A stretch of 64,000 nucleotides of DNA from Clostridia bacterium (GCA_017513195.1 JAFXGM010000014.1:1-64000); one strand, 5' to 3'. Positions 16,775-26,292 are shown, numbered from the stretch's first letter. The notes: a model not told the origin generated them from the sequence alone. Numbers and translations: made by a program.

Positions 16775-17623
16775 ATGTATAAAATCGTAACAAAAAAAGA
16801 GCTTAACCCCACCGTTACGCAGATGGAAATTAAGGCTCCACTTGTAGCCAATAAGGCGCTTCCGGGCCAATTTATCATTTTGCGTGTTGACGATATGGGA
16901 GAACGCATTCCGCTTACCGTTGCGGGTGTTAATAAGCAAAACGGCACTGTAAAAATAATTTTTCAAATCGTAGGTGCCACAACACATAAACTCAATCAAA
17001 AAAACGAGGGCGAATTCATACAGGACTTTGTCGGTCCTTTGGGTGAGCCTACCCATATTGACGGACTTAAAAAGGTTTGTATCGTAGGTGGCGGTGTTGG
17101 TTGCGCTATTGCTATGCCAATTGCCGAGGCTTTACATCAAAAGGGCTGTGAGGTTACAAGTATAATCGGTTTTAGAAATAAAGATTTAGTAATACTTGAA
17201 GATGAATTCAAATCTTGCTCTGATAGCTTACATATTATGACCGATGACGGTTCTTACGGCAGAAACGGTAACGTTTGTGTACCGCTTAGCGAAATGCTGT
17301 CGGGTGGCGAGCAGTTTGATATGATAATCACAATAGGTCCGCTTGTTATGATGAAGTTTGTGGTTGAGGCGGCTCGTCCTTACGGCACACCCGTTACCGT
17401 ATCTATGAACCCGATTATGATTGACGGCACAGGTATGTGCGGCGGCTGTCGCTTAACACTTAACATTGACGGCAAGCGCGTTACAAAATTTGCTTGTGTT
17501 GACGGCCCCGATTTTGACGGTTATCAGGTAGATTTTGACGAGGCTATGTCACGCGGTCGTATGTACTCGGACTTTGAACGTCACGCTTACGAAGAGTCTT
17601 GCAACCTATTTAGAAAGGCATAA
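16775..17623 (+). CDS. Sulfide/dihydroorotate dehydrogenase-type FAD/NAD-binding subunit (NfnA-like)
   Basis: 282 residues from ATG 16775, with GAAGG 7-8 nt upstream. N-terminal FAD-binding barrel, then a NAD-binding domain starting VCIVGGGVGCAIAMPIAEAL (about 107-126). C-terminal cysteines in GTGMCGGCRLTL and KFACVDGPDFDG give the iron-sulphur ligands of this family. With the following gene it matches the NfnAB (electron-bifurcating, ferredoxin-dependent NADH:NADP oxidoreductase) arrangement; the two were often annotated as glutamate synthase subunits. The genes are 9 nt apart. Confidence 0.85.
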   Translation: MYKIVTKKELNPTVTQMEIKAPLVANKALPGQFIILRVDDMGERIPLTVAGVNKQNGTVKIIFQIVGATTHKLNQKNEGEFIQDFVGPLGEPTHIDGLKKVCIVGGGVGCAIAMPIAEALHQKGCEVTSIIGFRNKDLVILEDEFKSCSDSLHIMTDDGSYGRNGNVCVPLSEMLSGGEQFDMIITIGPLVMMKFVVEAARPYGTPVTVSMNPIMIDGTGMCGGCRLTLNIDGKRVTKFACVDGPDFDGYQVDFDEAMSRGRMYSDFERHAYEESCNLFRKA

Positions 17624-17632
17624 GGTGATAAT

Positions 17633-19042
17633 ATGGCTATTAATCCTAAAAAACACGAAATGCCAACGCAAGAACCTGCCGTTCGCGCACACAACTTTGA
17701 TGAGGTAGCTTTAGGCTACAGTGAGGAAATCGCCATTGCCGAAGCGCAACGTTGCCTTAACTGCAAAAATGCGCCTTGTGTAAACGGTTGCCCCGTAAAC
17801 ATAGATATACCAAACTTTATATCACATATAAAAGACGGTGATTTTGAGAGCGCATATAACGTTATATCGCTTTCGTCTTCCCTGCCTGCTGTTTGCGGTC
17901 GAGTTTGCCCGCAAGAAACACAGTGTGAAAGCAAGTGCACCTTAGGTATTAAGTTTGAACCCGTTGGCATTGGCAGACTTGAACGCTTTGTTGCCGATTG
18001 GCATAATAACAATTCAAAAGAACAACCCGTAAAACCCCAATCTAACGGTCATAAGGTGGCGGTTGTAGGTTCGGGCCCGTCGGGACTAACCTGTGCGGGT
18101 GACCTTGCAAAAAAAGGTTATGAGGTTACAGTATTTGAGGCATTACACACCGCAGGCGGTGTTTTGGTTTACGGCATACCCGAATTCAGACTTCCAAAAT
18201 CAATAGTTGCAAAAGAGGTTGAAACCTTAAAAGCACTTGGTGTAAAAATTGAAACCAATGTTGTAATTGGTAAAACCCTTACAATAGACGAGCTTTTTGA
18301 AAGTGGTTTCAAGGCGGTATTTATAGGCTCTGGCGCAGGTTTGCCAAACTTTATGGGAATACCCGGTGAAAGCCTTAAAGGTGTTTATTCGGCTAATGAA
18401 TTCTTGACCAGAAGCAACCTTATGAAATCATATTTGCAAAACCCCGACACCCCTATTATGAAGGGCGGCAAGGTAGCAGTTGTAGGTGGCGGCAACGTTG
18501 CTATGGATGCGGCGCGTACTGCACTGCGTTTGGGCGCCGAGCAGGTGTATATAGTTTACCGTCGTTCTATGGACGAGCTTCCTGCCCGTAAAGAGGAGGT
18601 TGAGCACGCCAAGGAAGAAGGCATTATCTTTAAGCTGCTTTGCAACCCAACCGAGATTTTGGGCTACAATAACCCCGATAATCCACGCGATGAGAAAAAT
18701 GGCTTTGTTACGGGTATGAAATGCATTAAAATGGAGCTGGGCGAACCCGACGAAAAAGGCAGACGCCGACCCGTTCCCGTAGAAAACTCTGAATTTATAA
18801 TTGACGTTGATACGGTAATTATGTCGATAGGTACTTCCCCTAACCCACTTATTAAAAACACCACCGACGGACTTGAGGTTAACCGTTGGGGCGGTATAGT
18901 GGTAAACGAGGACGGACTTACCTCTCGTGATGCAGTTTATGCAGGCGGTGACGCCGTAACAGGTGCTGCAACGGTAATATCTGCAATGGGTGCAGGTAAA
19001 GTAGCCGCAAAAGCAATTGATGAATATTTGTCTAATAAATAG
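17633..19042 (+). CDS. NADPH-dependent flavoprotein, GltD-like (NfnB-like)
   Basis: 469 residues. An N-terminal iron-sulphur domain with CLNCKNAPCVNGCPVNIDI and a second cluster motif CGRVCPQETQCESKCTLG, then FAD-binding VAVVGSGPSGLTCAGDLAKK (about 142-161) and NADP-binding VAVVGGGNVAMDAARTALRL. Length and domains fit the small subunit of glutamate synthase and NfnB. There is no large glutamate synthase subunit in the window, and the partner upstream is NfnA-like, so NADPH formation by bifurcation is the better reading. Confidence 0.86.
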   Translation: MAINPKKHEMPTQEPAVRAHNFDEVALGYSEEIAIAEAQRCLNCKNAPCVNGCPVNIDIPNFISHIKDGDFESAYNVISLSSSLPAVCGRVCPQETQCESKCTLGIKFEPVGIGRLERFVADWHNNNSKEQPVKPQSNGHKVAVVGSGPSGLTCAGDLAKKGYEVTVFEALHTAGGVLVYGIPEFRLPKSIVAKEVETLKALGVKIETNVVIGKTLTIDELFESGFKAVFIGSGAGLPNFMGIPGESLKGVYSANEFLTRSNLMKSYLQNPDTPIMKGGKVAVVGGGNVAMDAARTALRLGAEQVYIVYRRSMDELPARKEEVEHAKEEGIIFKLLCNPTEILGYNNPDNPRDEKNGFVTGMKCIKMELGEPDEKGRRRPVPVENSEFIIDVDTVIMSIGTSPNPLIKNTTDGLEVNRWGGIVVNEDGLTSRDAVYAGGDAVTGAATVISAMGAGKVAAKAIDEYLSNK

Positions 19043-19044
19043 CA

Positions 19045-19074
19045 AAAAGGCTTGAGAAAATTCTCAAGCCTTTT
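19045..19074. terminator. Terminator after the nfn-like pair
   Basis: AAAAGGCTTGAGAA (19045-19058) and TTCTCAAGCCTTTT (19061-19074) form a near-perfect palindrome between convergent genes, usable on both strands. Confidence 0.87.
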
Positions 19075-19083
19075 AAAATATCG

Positions 19084-19326
19084 TTATTTAATTTCTTGCT
19101 CTAAATTTTTGAAGCAATCAGCATCAAAAAATTCAGTTATGGTAACTCCTAATCCGTCGCATAATTTTTTAATAGTTGTAATTCCTGGATTTTTACTTTG
19201 ATTGTAAAATATAGATTTCACTGTTGTGTATGGTACTCCTGCCATACTAGCTAATTTACAATAATTAAGTCCCCTTTGATAACACAATTCATCAAATCTT
19301 TTCTTAACTGCCTCTGTAACGTTCAT
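19084..19326 (-). CDS. XRE-family HTH regulator
   Basis: 80 residues covering little more than the DNA-binding domain: RFDELCYQRGLNYCKLASMAG, VPYTTVKSIFYNQSKN and ITTIKKLCDGLGVTITEFFD, the five-helix Cro/CI pattern. Its start lies downstream of an inverted repeat AGACTATAT..ATATAGTCT, and a related palindrome precedes the small gene at 19385-19564. It is probably a local repressor of both. Confidence 0.85.
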   Translation of the reverse strand: MNVTEAVKKRFDELCYQRGLNYCKLASMAGVPYTTVKSIFYNQSKNPGITTIKKLCDGLGVTITEFFDADCFKNLEQEIK

Positions 19327-19374
19327 TAAATCACTCCCGACAAAAACATTGTAAGGTTTTTATCAGGAATTTTT

Positions 19375-19410
19375 AGACTATATTTTATACGATATTATTA
19401 TATATAGTCT
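19375..19410. promoter_or_regulatory. Inverted repeat before the XRE gene
   Basis: AGACTATAT (19375-19383) and ATATAGTCT (19402-19410) are perfectly inverted with an 18-bp spacer. A palindrome with the same half-site, ACTATATATAGTCT, recurs at 19591-19604. Confidence 0.5.
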
Positions 19411-19564
19411 TTTCTTTAATTAATTTTGACGTTATTTCTATAAATTCTTTTATGGAACAATCCAAACCTGCATAATCAATTGCAGATTGCATTTCACTTT
19501 CAATTTCTTTTACAGAAACATTTTCTTTAAGTGCTAATTGCCTCAGCATCTTCTTATAAGTCAT
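19385..19564 (-). CDS. Small uncharacterised protein (59 aa)
   Basis: A short open frame with a good ribosome site (AAAGGTGGTG about 8 nt before ATG 19564), reading MTYKKMLRQLALKENVSVKE.. to ..KTIYNNIV. The sequence is helical and charged, and the pattern KEN(V)SVKEIESEMQSAID looks like a helix-turn-helix of small Clostridial accessory proteins often found beside XRE regulators. Its 3' end reaches into the operator region before the XRE gene. No function assigned. Conservation of length with a proper ribosome site and flanking operators argues that it is real. Confidence 0.6.
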   Translation of the reverse strand: MTYKKMLRQLALKENVSVKEIESEMQSAIDYAGLDCSIKEFIEITSKLIKEKTIYNNIV

Positions 19565-19590
19565 ATTTTCACCACCTTTTTAGAGATTAT

Positions 19591-19604
19591 ACTATATATA
19601 GTCT
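19591..19604. promoter_or_regulatory. Palindromic operator before the small gene
   Basis: ACTATATATAGTCT, 27-40 bp before the ATG at 19564; shares the GACTATAT half-site with the site before the XRE gene. Confidence 0.45.
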
Positions 19605-19685
19605 ATTAATATTTGTCACAATTAGTCGCACAAAAAAATTATTATATAAAAAGGACTTGGAAATTCCAAGTCCTTTTTTGTTTTC

Positions 19686-19709
19686 GGCAGGAGCAAGCCC
19701 CTGCCCTAC
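19686..19709. repeat. Short GC-rich palindrome + CTAC intergenic unit
   Basis: GGCAGG (19686-19691) pairs with CCTGCC (19700-19705), followed by CTAC. Same design as the units at 2909 and 47810. It lies just downstream of the glycosidase gene (minus strand). Confidence 0.5.
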
Positions 19710-19718
19710 AAATTTAAA

Positions 19719-21689
19719 CTAATATTTAATCTCTGTCATCTGCCAGCATTCAAATTTTGGTATGGTAAATTCTACCTTGCCGTCTTTATATTTGAATTTG
19801 AGCTTTTTGTTTTCGGGCACAAGTTTTACAGAACGCGGTTTTTTATCTGACTTAAGCGAAACGGTTGTATCATAAATAGGAATTAAATCCTCAATAATCT
19901 GTGTCTTTTCACCACGAAGTACGGGTGACGCGTAAAGCGTGTGAACAATCTTGTTGTCACCGTTTTCGGTAACTGTAATAACACCCTGTGCCGGCAGATT
20001 AGTCTTAACGGTTTTAGCGTCGCCAATAAGCGCTTCAATTGCCGCGCGAACGATTTCTTTTGTATAGATGCTACCGTGCTTAAAGTACTCTAAAAATACC
20101 TTATGGGCAAAATAAGCGGTATTTGCGGTCATAACTACCGCGTCACCGTATCTTTCACTGCTGTTTGGTGTATGCAAATGTGAGCAAAAATGCTCGAGCG
20201 AACGGTTAAAGTAAGGCTTATCTATCATAGCGGTAGCTTTGCCACTGGTAGCACTAACCTTCATAGCATCCTCGTAAATAAGATATGATGCCGAAGGTAA
20301 GCAGTCAATGTCATTGTCGGGTTTTATGTAGGTTGGCTTGTATTCGCTAATGCTTTCAAAATTACAACCAAAGTCTACCGCAAAATCGGTCTTTTCTTGA
20401 TTTAGTCCCGATTCATAGCTTGCAAGCACCTTACCGCCCCGTGCGATATAATCATTTATCTTTTTAGCCAGCTTATCGTCTAATGTGCAAATATCGGGCA
20501 AAATAAGTAGCTTATAGCCCGAAATATCAGTTTTATCATCAACAAAGTCAAACAGATAATTGCTTTCAAGCAAGATTCGTGAGCAACCCTTGCTCCAGTT
20601 AAGTGATTCCCAGCTGGGTTTGGCAATACCATTATAGTTTTGCCATGCTTCACTCGAGAAAACGGCAATATCACCCTTTATATTTTTATAGCCGTCAAGC
20701 CAAGGCTCACGCTCTTCAACAGTTTTGAAAGCCTCGCCAATAAGTGTGTATGTAGCGTTGTCCATAAGACCTGTTGGATGAAGCTGGTCACCAACCGAGC
20801 TGCAAGCACCGTTAGCCGCAGCCAAAGCCGCCTCATAACGCAAAGCGTTTGGATGCTTGTAGCCGCCAAATTCGCCCCACGCTTTGTGGAACTTACCCGT
20901 CATACCAAGGTAGTCCATACCTATTGTACGCGCGTAAGCCGCCGACATTGGAAAATGGTCATAGCCCCAACCGCCTGTTGGCAGACTTTCAAGCTCAAGA
21001 TGGGTGTTAGCGTGCGCCAGGTCATATCTGCCGTGACGAATATGTCCGCCGTTATGGAACACAGGCAGCCCCGGTTTTACCGAGTCGATAGTCTCACGAA
21101 CGCGACGAACATAGTTTGCATAGGTTTCTTCTGCAAGAATTTTTACGTCATCGGGGTTGTTTACATCCAAACCGCGTTTTGCCATCTCAGCGCGGCAGGT
21201 TTCGCAATAGCAAGGGTCAACATGAACTATGTCAAGGAAGATGCCGTCAGCATCGTAGTTTTCGCAAACCTCTTTTATTTCGGCCAAAAGCTCGTCAAGA
21301 TATGGAGTGTTAAGGCACAAAAGATGATAGCCAACATATTCCATATTGATGCCGTTTTGGTATTCATCAAGTCTGTAATTTAACCATTCGGGATGCTCTT
21401 TTGAAGCCTTGTCGTCAAAGCCTGCCGAAATATAAACAGGTGTTTTAACACCAATTTCGTGTGCCGCCTCAATTTGCGCGCCAAGTAGGTCAAAATTAAG
21501 ATGCGGATGCATTTTATTAACCTTTGTAGGGTGATAAGACCAACCGTGATGGCACTTTGAAAATACCGTTATAGAATCAACGTGACCTTTTTTAAGCATT
21601 TCTTGAAAATTCTCTTTAGAAAATTTACTGCCTATGCCCTCAATATGTTCGGATGTGTGAAAATCAAGATGTACCTGTCTTCTTCTCAT
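19719..21689 (-). CDS. Putative glycoside hydrolase, GHL6 type with beta-galactosidase trimerisation-like domain
   Basis: 656 residues, no signal peptide. The N-terminal half is a TIM-barrel of the hypothetical glycosyl hydrolase 6 group: VHLDFHTSEHIEGIG, then SITVFSKCHHGWSYHPTKV, and DGIFLDIVHVDPCYCETC. The central part (about 350-560) resembles the trimerisation domain of GH42-like enzymes (KLLILPDICTLDDKLAKKI..ARGGKVLASYESG), followed by a small beta domain. A cytoplasmic enzyme acting on imported oligosaccharides is likely; substrate unknown. The start at 21689 follows a GAGGTG-like ribosome site. Confidence 0.8.
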   Translation of the reverse strand: MRRRQVHLDFHTSEHIEGIGSKFSKENFQEMLKKGHVDSITVFSKCHHGWSYHPTKVNKMHPHLNFDLLGAQIEAAHEIGVKTPVYISAGFDDKASKEHPEWLNYRLDEYQNGINMEYVGYHLLCLNTPYLDELLAEIKEVCENYDADGIFLDIVHVDPCYCETCRAEMAKRGLDVNNPDDVKILAEETYANYVRRVRETIDSVKPGLPVFHNGGHIRHGRYDLAHANTHLELESLPTGGWGYDHFPMSAAYARTIGMDYLGMTGKFHKAWGEFGGYKHPNALRYEAALAAANGACSSVGDQLHPTGLMDNATYTLIGEAFKTVEEREPWLDGYKNIKGDIAVFSSEAWQNYNGIAKPSWESLNWSKGCSRILLESNYLFDFVDDKTDISGYKLLILPDICTLDDKLAKKINDYIARGGKVLASYESGLNQEKTDFAVDFGCNFESISEYKPTYIKPDNDIDCLPSASYLIYEDAMKVSATSGKATAMIDKPYFNRSLEHFCSHLHTPNSSERYGDAVVMTANTAYFAHKVFLEYFKHGSIYTKEIVRAAIEALIGDAKTVKTNLPAQGVITVTENGDNKIVHTLYASPVLRGEKTQIIEDLIPIYDTTVSLKSDKKPRSVKLVPENKKLKFKYKDGKVEFTIPKFECWQMTEIKY

Positions 21690-21789
21690 GACGCACCTCG
21701 TTATAATTTATTTTAGTTTATTATACATTTAAGCACACAAAAAAACAACCCGTATTTTAGCAAAAAAGTTCATTAAGAACTTTTTTGCA

Positions 21790-21962
21790 ACTCTATTTGC
21801 CTTACGGCAAGTTATATTGCTACGCAGTTATATTCGGCTTTCAGCCGAGTTGTATTTGCTTTGCAAGTTTTGGGGCAAATAGAATATCACTAAACCCCTA
21901 AGGGTTTAATATCACTTTCTTTTAAAAAGAAAATATCACGCTGCCAAAAGCAGCATATCACT
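21790..21962. repeat. Multi-hairpin GTGATATT/AATATCAC element, copy A
   Basis: Fills the gene-free gap between the glycosidase and argF (21690-22054). CTATTTGCC (21793-21801) pairs with GGCAAATAG (21874-21882). Inside lie AGTTATATT, AGTTATATT and AGTTGTATT spacers separated by small hairpins (GC/GC, CGGCT/AGCCG, TGC/GCA). To the right are four AATATCAC spacers (21883, 21908, 21932, 21954), separated by hairpins around CCCCTAAGGG, TTTCTTTTAAAAAGAAA and GCTGC/GCAGC. Strong hairpins flank it: GCAAAAAAGTTC/GAACTTTTTTGC before, and the argF terminator after. Confidence 0.8.
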
Positions 21963-21980
21963 TAACAAAAAAAGAAAGAG

Positions 21981-22010
21981 AAGTTTCACCCAAAATGAAA
22001 CTTCTCTTTT
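21981..22010 (-). terminator. Terminator of the arginine operon
   Basis: AGAGAAGTTTCA and TGAAACTTCTCT form a 12-bp stem, followed on the minus strand by an A/T-rich tract containing TTTTTT. It ends about 45 nt past the argF stop. Confidence 0.8.
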
Positions 22011-22054
22011 ATATTGTTTATCAATTTTTGCCCACGTCCCAGTCTCAAACTTAC

Positions 22055-23038
22055 TTAAACTATTGTAGCTGCAATTACTGCCTTTATTGTATGCATTCTG
22101 TTTTCAGCTTCGTCAAACACTATTGACTGCTCTGACTCAAATACCTCTTCAGTAACCTCCATACAATCTATGCCAAATTTTTCATAGATTTGTTTGCCGA
22201 TGGTTGTATCAAGGTTGTGGAATGCGGGCAAACAGTGCATAAAGCGACATTGCTCGCCTGCTTTTTCCATAAGTGCTTTATTAACCTGATAAGGCATCAA
22301 GTCTTTGATTCTTTCTTCCCAAACGCTGTCAGGCTCGCCCATGGATACCCAAACATCAGTGTAAATCACGTCAGCGCCCTTCACAGCATCGGTGCTTTCG
22401 CTAAATTCTATTACAGCGCCCGTTGTTTCTGCAATTTCAAGGCACTTGTTTACAAGCTCGCTTTCGGGGAAATACTTTTTATTGGTGCAAGCCACAAAAT
22501 GCATACCCATTTTAGCACATCCAACCATTAAAGAATTGCCCATATTGTAACGGGCATCACCCATATAAACAAGCTTTTTACCCTTTAAATCTCCGAAATG
22601 TTCACGAATAGTCAAAAAATCGGCTAAAATTTGTGTTGGGTGGAATTCATTAGTAAGACCGTTCCAAACGGGAACACCTGCGTATTTAGCTAGTTCCTCA
22701 ACAATTTCTTGACCAAAGCCGCGGTATTCAATACCGTCATACATACGGCCCAAAACTCGCGCCGTGTCGGCAATGCTTTCTTTTTTGCCTATTTGTGAGC
22801 CTGTGGGGTCAAGGTAGGTTGGGTGCATACCAAGGTCAGCCGCTGCTACCTCAAAAGCACAACGGGTACGTGTGCTGGTTTTTTCAAAAATGAGTGCAAT
22901 GTTTTTGCCCTCATAATACTTGTGTGGTGTACCGCTTTGCTTTTTTTCTTTAAGCTCTGCGGCAAGGTCTAAAAGACCGTTTATTTCTTCACTTGTAAAA
23001 TCAAGAAGCTTTAAAAAACTTTTACCCTTTAAATCCAT
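22055..23038 (-). CDS. argF: Ornithine carbamoyltransferase
   Basis: 327 residues. Makes citrulline from ornithine and carbamoyl phosphate. Motifs: carbamoyl-phosphate loop [11 protein letters not shown] (about 56-66), [11 protein letters not shown] (about 133-143), and HCLPAFHN (about 270-277) with the ornithine-site Cys. The start codon touches the argD stop. Last gene of the operon, preceding a strong terminator. Confidence 0.95.
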   Translation of the reverse strand: MDLKGKSFLKLLDFTSEEINGLLDLAAELKEKKQSGTPHKYYEGKNIALIFEKTSTRTRCAFEVAAADLGMHPTYLDPTGSQIGKKESIADTARVLGRMYDGIEYRGFGQEIVEELAKYAGVPVWNGLTNEFHPTQILADFLTIREHFGDLKGKKLVYMGDARYNMGNSLMVGCAKMGMHFVACTNKKYFPESELVNKCLEIAETTGAVIEFSESTDAVKGADVIYTDVWVSMGEPDSVWEERIKDLMPYQVNKALMEKAGEQCRFMHCLPAFHNLDTTIGKQIYEKFGIDCMEVTEEVFESEQSIVFDEAENRMHTIKAVIAATIV

Positions 23039-24201
23039 TATTTTGCAACCTCTTTAATAATATCTATCGCCCATTTAAGTTCATCAAACGGAATATTCAG
23101 TGCAGGAAGCAGTCGCACCTTATCTTTTGCAGTAAGGCATAAAACTCCCTTTTCCATGGCGGCCTTTACTACCTCTGCGGCGGGCTTTGTTGTTTTGATA
23201 CCAATCATTAGTCCCATACCGCTGACATTCTCAATACCATCGGCATTTTTAAGTGTTTCAAAAATATATTCACTCTTTTTAGAAACTTCGGCAAGAAGTG
23301 TGTCATCAATACGATTTATAACGTTTAACGCACCTGCGGCACATACGGGGTTGCCGCCATAGGTAGAGCCGTGATCACCAAAACCTAAAACGTTTTCTAC
23401 CCTATCGCCCAAAACTGCGGCGCCAATTGGCAAACCGCCGCCAAGACCTTTAGCGGTAGTTACAACGTCGGGGTTTATGCCATAGTTCATATAACCGTAA
23501 AACTTACCCGTTCTGCCGTTACCTGTTTGAACCTCGTCAACAATAATAAGGAAATTCTTTTCCTTTGAAAGTTCAGCTATAGCCTTTACAAATTCGGGTT
23601 CAAGCGCTATTACGCCACCCTCACCCTGAACACACTCAAACATAACAGCGGCAACGTTGTTATCGTTTACCGTATTTTTTAGCGCTTCAATATCGTTTGT
23701 GGGTGTGTGAATAAACCCTGCAGTCAGCGGTTTAAAAAGCTTGTGAAAATGGTCTTGTCCCGTAGCCGCAAGTGTTGTAAGTGTTCTGCCGTGAAAGCTG
23801 TTTTGAAGCGTTACTATTGTGTAGCAGTCTTCACCCTTGTTTTCGGCCGCCCATTTACGCGCAACCTTTATAGCACACTCGTTGGCCTCGGCACCGGAAT
23901 TTGAAAAGAACGCTTTTTTAAGACCTGTCTTTTCGCAAAGTGCTTTTGCAAGCAAAGCACAAGGCTGTGTGTAATAAAGGTTTGACATATGCTGTAATTT
24001 AGCGGCTTGCTCACTTACGGCATTTGCCCATTCAGTGTCGGCTATACCAAAAGCGGTAACACCAATACCCGAGCCCATATCAATATATTCTTTACCGTCT
24101 TTATCGTAAACCTTTGAGCCCTTACCACTTACAAGCTCAACGGGAAAACGGTTATATGTATTTGCAACGTATTGTTTATCTGTAGAAATTATATCAATCA
24201 T
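23038..24201 (-). CDS. argD: Acetylornithine aminotransferase
   Basis: 387 residues. PLP-dependent class III aminotransferase converting N-acetylglutamate semialdehyde to N-acetylornithine. Motifs: [16 protein letters not shown], the PLP aspartate in [20 protein letters not shown] and the Schiff-base Lys in [14 protein letters not shown]. It overlaps argB by 4 nt and argF by 1 nt, indicating coupling. Confidence 0.95.
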   Translation of the reverse strand: MIDIISTDKQYVANTYNRFPVELVSGKGSKVYDKDGKEYIDMGSGIGVTAFGIADTEWANAVSEQAAKLQHMSNLYYTQPCALLAKALCEKTGLKKAFFSNSGAEANECAIKVARKWAAENKGEDCYTIVTLQNSFHGRTLTTLAATGQDHFHKLFKPLTAGFIHTPTNDIEALKNTVNDNNVAAVMFECVQGEGGVIALEPEFVKAIAELSKEKNFLIIVDEVQTGNGRTGKFYGYMNYGINPDVVTTAKGLGGGLPIGAAVLGDRVENVLGFGDHGSTYGGNPVCAAGALNVINRIDDTLLAEVSKKSEYIFETLKNADGIENVSGMGLMIGIKTTKPAAEVVKAAMEKGVLCLTAKDKVRLLPALNIPFDELKWAIDIIKEVAK

Positions 24202-25061
24202 TTCTCACTCACCATTGTACCGGCACCTTCATCGGTAAGAAGTTCCATAAGGATTGAATGCGGTACGCGTCCGTCCATAATAACAACGTTTTTAACGCCC
24301 TTGTGAATAGCCTCGATACAGCAATCAACCTTGGGTATCATTCCGCCCGAGATTATACCCTCGCCTTTGAGCTGCTCGATTTCTTCAATTGTAAGGTGGG
24401 GAATAATTGTGCTTGGGTCATCTTTATCACGCAAAATGCCGTCTATATCGGTCATCATTATAAGACGCTGTGCGCCCAAAGCCCCTGCAACAAAAGCGGC
24501 CGCAGTATCACCGTTAATATTATAGGCATTACCCTGCTTATCGCAACCAATGGTTGAAATAACGGGAATATAACCTTTTTCTAACAAGTCGAGCACGGGA
24601 GTAATGTGTACCTTGGTAATTTTGCCAACGTAACCCAGTCTTTCGTCCTTAATTTCGGACTCAATTAGTCGACCGTCCATACCCGAAATGCCCATAGCCT
24701 TGCCGCCCTTCATTTCAAGAAGGTTTACAAGTGTTTTATTAACCTTGCCTGCAAGCACCATTTGAACAATATCAACCGTTTCCTTATCGGTAACGCGAAG
24801 ACCGTCAACAAACTCGGCCTTTTTGCCAAGCTTATTCATAAGCTCGTTAATTTCAGGACCACCGCCATGAACGAGAACAACTTTAACACCAATCAGCCAT
24901 AAAAGAACAATATCTTCCATAACCTGTTGTTTAAGTTGTTCGTTTATCATAGCGTTGCCGCCATATTTTATAACAACAATTTTGCCTGTATGCTTTTTAA
25001 TATAAGGAAGTGCTTGAGTAAGTACCTCGGCACGCTCGGCATTTGAAAAATGGTTGTCCAT
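24198..25061 (-). CDS. argB: Acetylglutamate kinase
   Basis: 287 residues from the ATG at 25061, with AAGGAG 7 nt upstream; the frame extends further but without a ribosome site. Phosphorylates N-acetylglutamate. The amino-acid kinase fold shows IVVIKYGGNAM (about 24-34), VLVHGGGPEIN (substrate loop), and NINGDTAAAFVAGAL. The N-terminal helix before the first strand and the presence of a full ArgJ suggest a possibly arginine-inhibited enzyme (inference). Confidence 0.95.
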   Translation of the reverse strand: MDNHFSNAERAEVLTQALPYIKKHTGKIVVIKYGGNAMINEQLKQQVMEDIVLLWLIGVKVVLVHGGGPEINELMNKLGKKAEFVDGLRVTDKETVDIVQMVLAGKVNKTLVNLLEMKGGKAMGISGMDGRLIESEIKDERLGYVGKITKVHITPVLDLLEKGYIPVISTIGCDKQGNAYNINGDTAAAFVAGALGAQRLIMMTDIDGILRDKDDPSTIIPHLTIEEIEQLKGEGIISGGMIPKVDCCIEAIHKGVKNVVIMDGRVPHSILMELLTDEGAGTMVSEK

Positions 25062-25071
25062 AATATTCTCC

Positions 25072-26292
25072 TTAGGTTCTGTAATCTCCATTAATTTTTA
25101 CATAATCATAAGTGAGGTCGCAACCCCACGCAGTTGACGAGAATTCACCGTCATTAAGCTTAATATCAATAACGATTTCTTTTTCGAGTAAAATTTCCTT
25201 TGCCTTTTCTTCGCTAAAATCTACACCTGCGCCGTTTTGGCATACAAGAATTTCACCCTTATTTGAAATAAATGAAACGTCTATTTTTTTAACGTCTACG
25301 TCTGCGCCACTGTAACCGATTGCACAAAGCACACGGCCCCAGTTAGCATCGGCGCCAAACATAGCAGCCTTTAAAAGACTTGAACAAATAACACTCTTTG
25401 CAACGGTTTTAGAAATCTCTAACGTTTTACCACCACTTACCTTACATTCAAGCAGCTTTGTAGCACCCTCGCCGTCGCCTGCAATAACGCGGCAGAGATT
25501 AACTGTAACAGTGTTGAGTGCCTTCATAAAGGTATTAAAATCTTCACCTTCGGCGGTGATTTCAGCATTACCCGCCATACCGTTTGCAAGCACGGTAACC
25601 ATATCGTTTGTCGAGGTGTCGCCGTCAATACTTAACATATTAAAGGTGTTTGCAATATCACCAGAAAGTGCCTTTCCAAGCATTTCTGACGAGATTGCCG
25701 CATCGGTAGTAATGAAAACAAGCATTGTTGCCATATTAGGATGAATCATACCGCTGCCCTTTGCAATACCACCCATTTTACAAACCTTACCGCCAATGGT
25801 AAATTCAACAGCAATTTGCTTGTCTATAGTATCGGTAGTCATTATAGCCTCTGCGGCATCTTGGCTACCGTCATAAGATAATGTGCTTGCCAAAACGGGA
25901 ATACCATTGGCAATAGGCGTAATATCAAGCGGTTGACCTATAACACCTGTTGATGCTACAACAACGTCATTTGCACTAATAGATAGCTCTTTTGCCACCA
26001 AATCACTCATTTGCTCAGCGATTTCTATGCCGTTTGCATTGCAGGTGTTAGCGTTGCCGCTATTGCATATAACCGCCTGAGCCTTGCCATTTGCAATATG
26101 ATTTTTTGTCACTGTAAGTGGTGCGCCTTTTACAAGGTTTGTGGTATAAACCGCCGCAGCATTACACAATGTATCGCTTACAATAAGCGCTAAATCTTTT
26201 TTTGTTTTGTTTTTTCTGATGCCGCAATGTACACCCGTAGCCTTAAAGCCTTGTGCCGCACACACACCGCCGTTTATTAACTTAATATCCAT
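25072..26292 (-). CDS. argJ: Bifunctional glutamate N-acetyltransferase/ornithine acetyltransferase
   Basis: 406 residues from ATG 26292 (GGAGG 7-8 nt upstream). ArgJ recycles the acetyl group from N-acetylornithine to glutamate. The self-cleavage site is seen in MIHPNMATMLVF, where cleavage before Thr makes alpha and beta chains with Thr as nucleophile. ASTGVIGQPLDI forms the oxyanion region. No argA or argE is present in this cluster, consistent with the cyclic pathway. Confidence 0.95.
   Translation of the reverse strand: MDIKLINGGVCAAQGFKATGVHCGIRKNKTKKDLALIVSDTLCNAAAVYTTNLVKGAPLTVTKNHIANGKAQAVICNSGNANTCNANGIEIAEQMSDLVAKELSISANDVVVASTGVIGQPLDITPIANGIPVLASTLSYDGSQDAAEAIMTTDTIDKQIAVEFTIGGKVCKMGGIAKGSGMIHPNMATMLVFITTDAAISSEMLGKALSGDIANTFNMLSIDGDTSTNDMVTVLANGMAGNAEITAEGEDFNTFMKALNTVTVNLCRVIAGDGEGATKLLECKVSGGKTLEISKTVAKSVICSSLLKAAMFGADANWGRVLCAIGYSGADVDVKKIDVSFISNKGEILVCQNGAGVDFSEEKAKEILLEKEIVIDIKLNDGEFSSTAWGCDLTYDYVKINGDYRT

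Noticed and set aside
18428..19045. 205-codon minus-strand frame opposite the NfnB-like gene
   Set aside because: Shadow of a clear flavoprotein gene, low-complexity composition and no ribosome site.
19084..19564. Toxin-antitoxin module from the XRE gene and its small neighbour
   Set aside because: The small protein has no toxin-family motif; only shared operators are seen, so no such claim is made.
20640..21383. 247-codon plus-strand frame opposite the glycosidase gene
   Set aside because: Antisense shadow of a well-supported GHL6 gene; no ribosome site or recognisable motif.
21790..21962. Regularly spaced ATATCAC repeats that resemble a CRISPR array
   Set aside because: The sequences between repeats are hairpins that differ in length and pair with themselves, the repeat unit is only 8-9 bp, no cas genes are near, and three unlinked copies occur.
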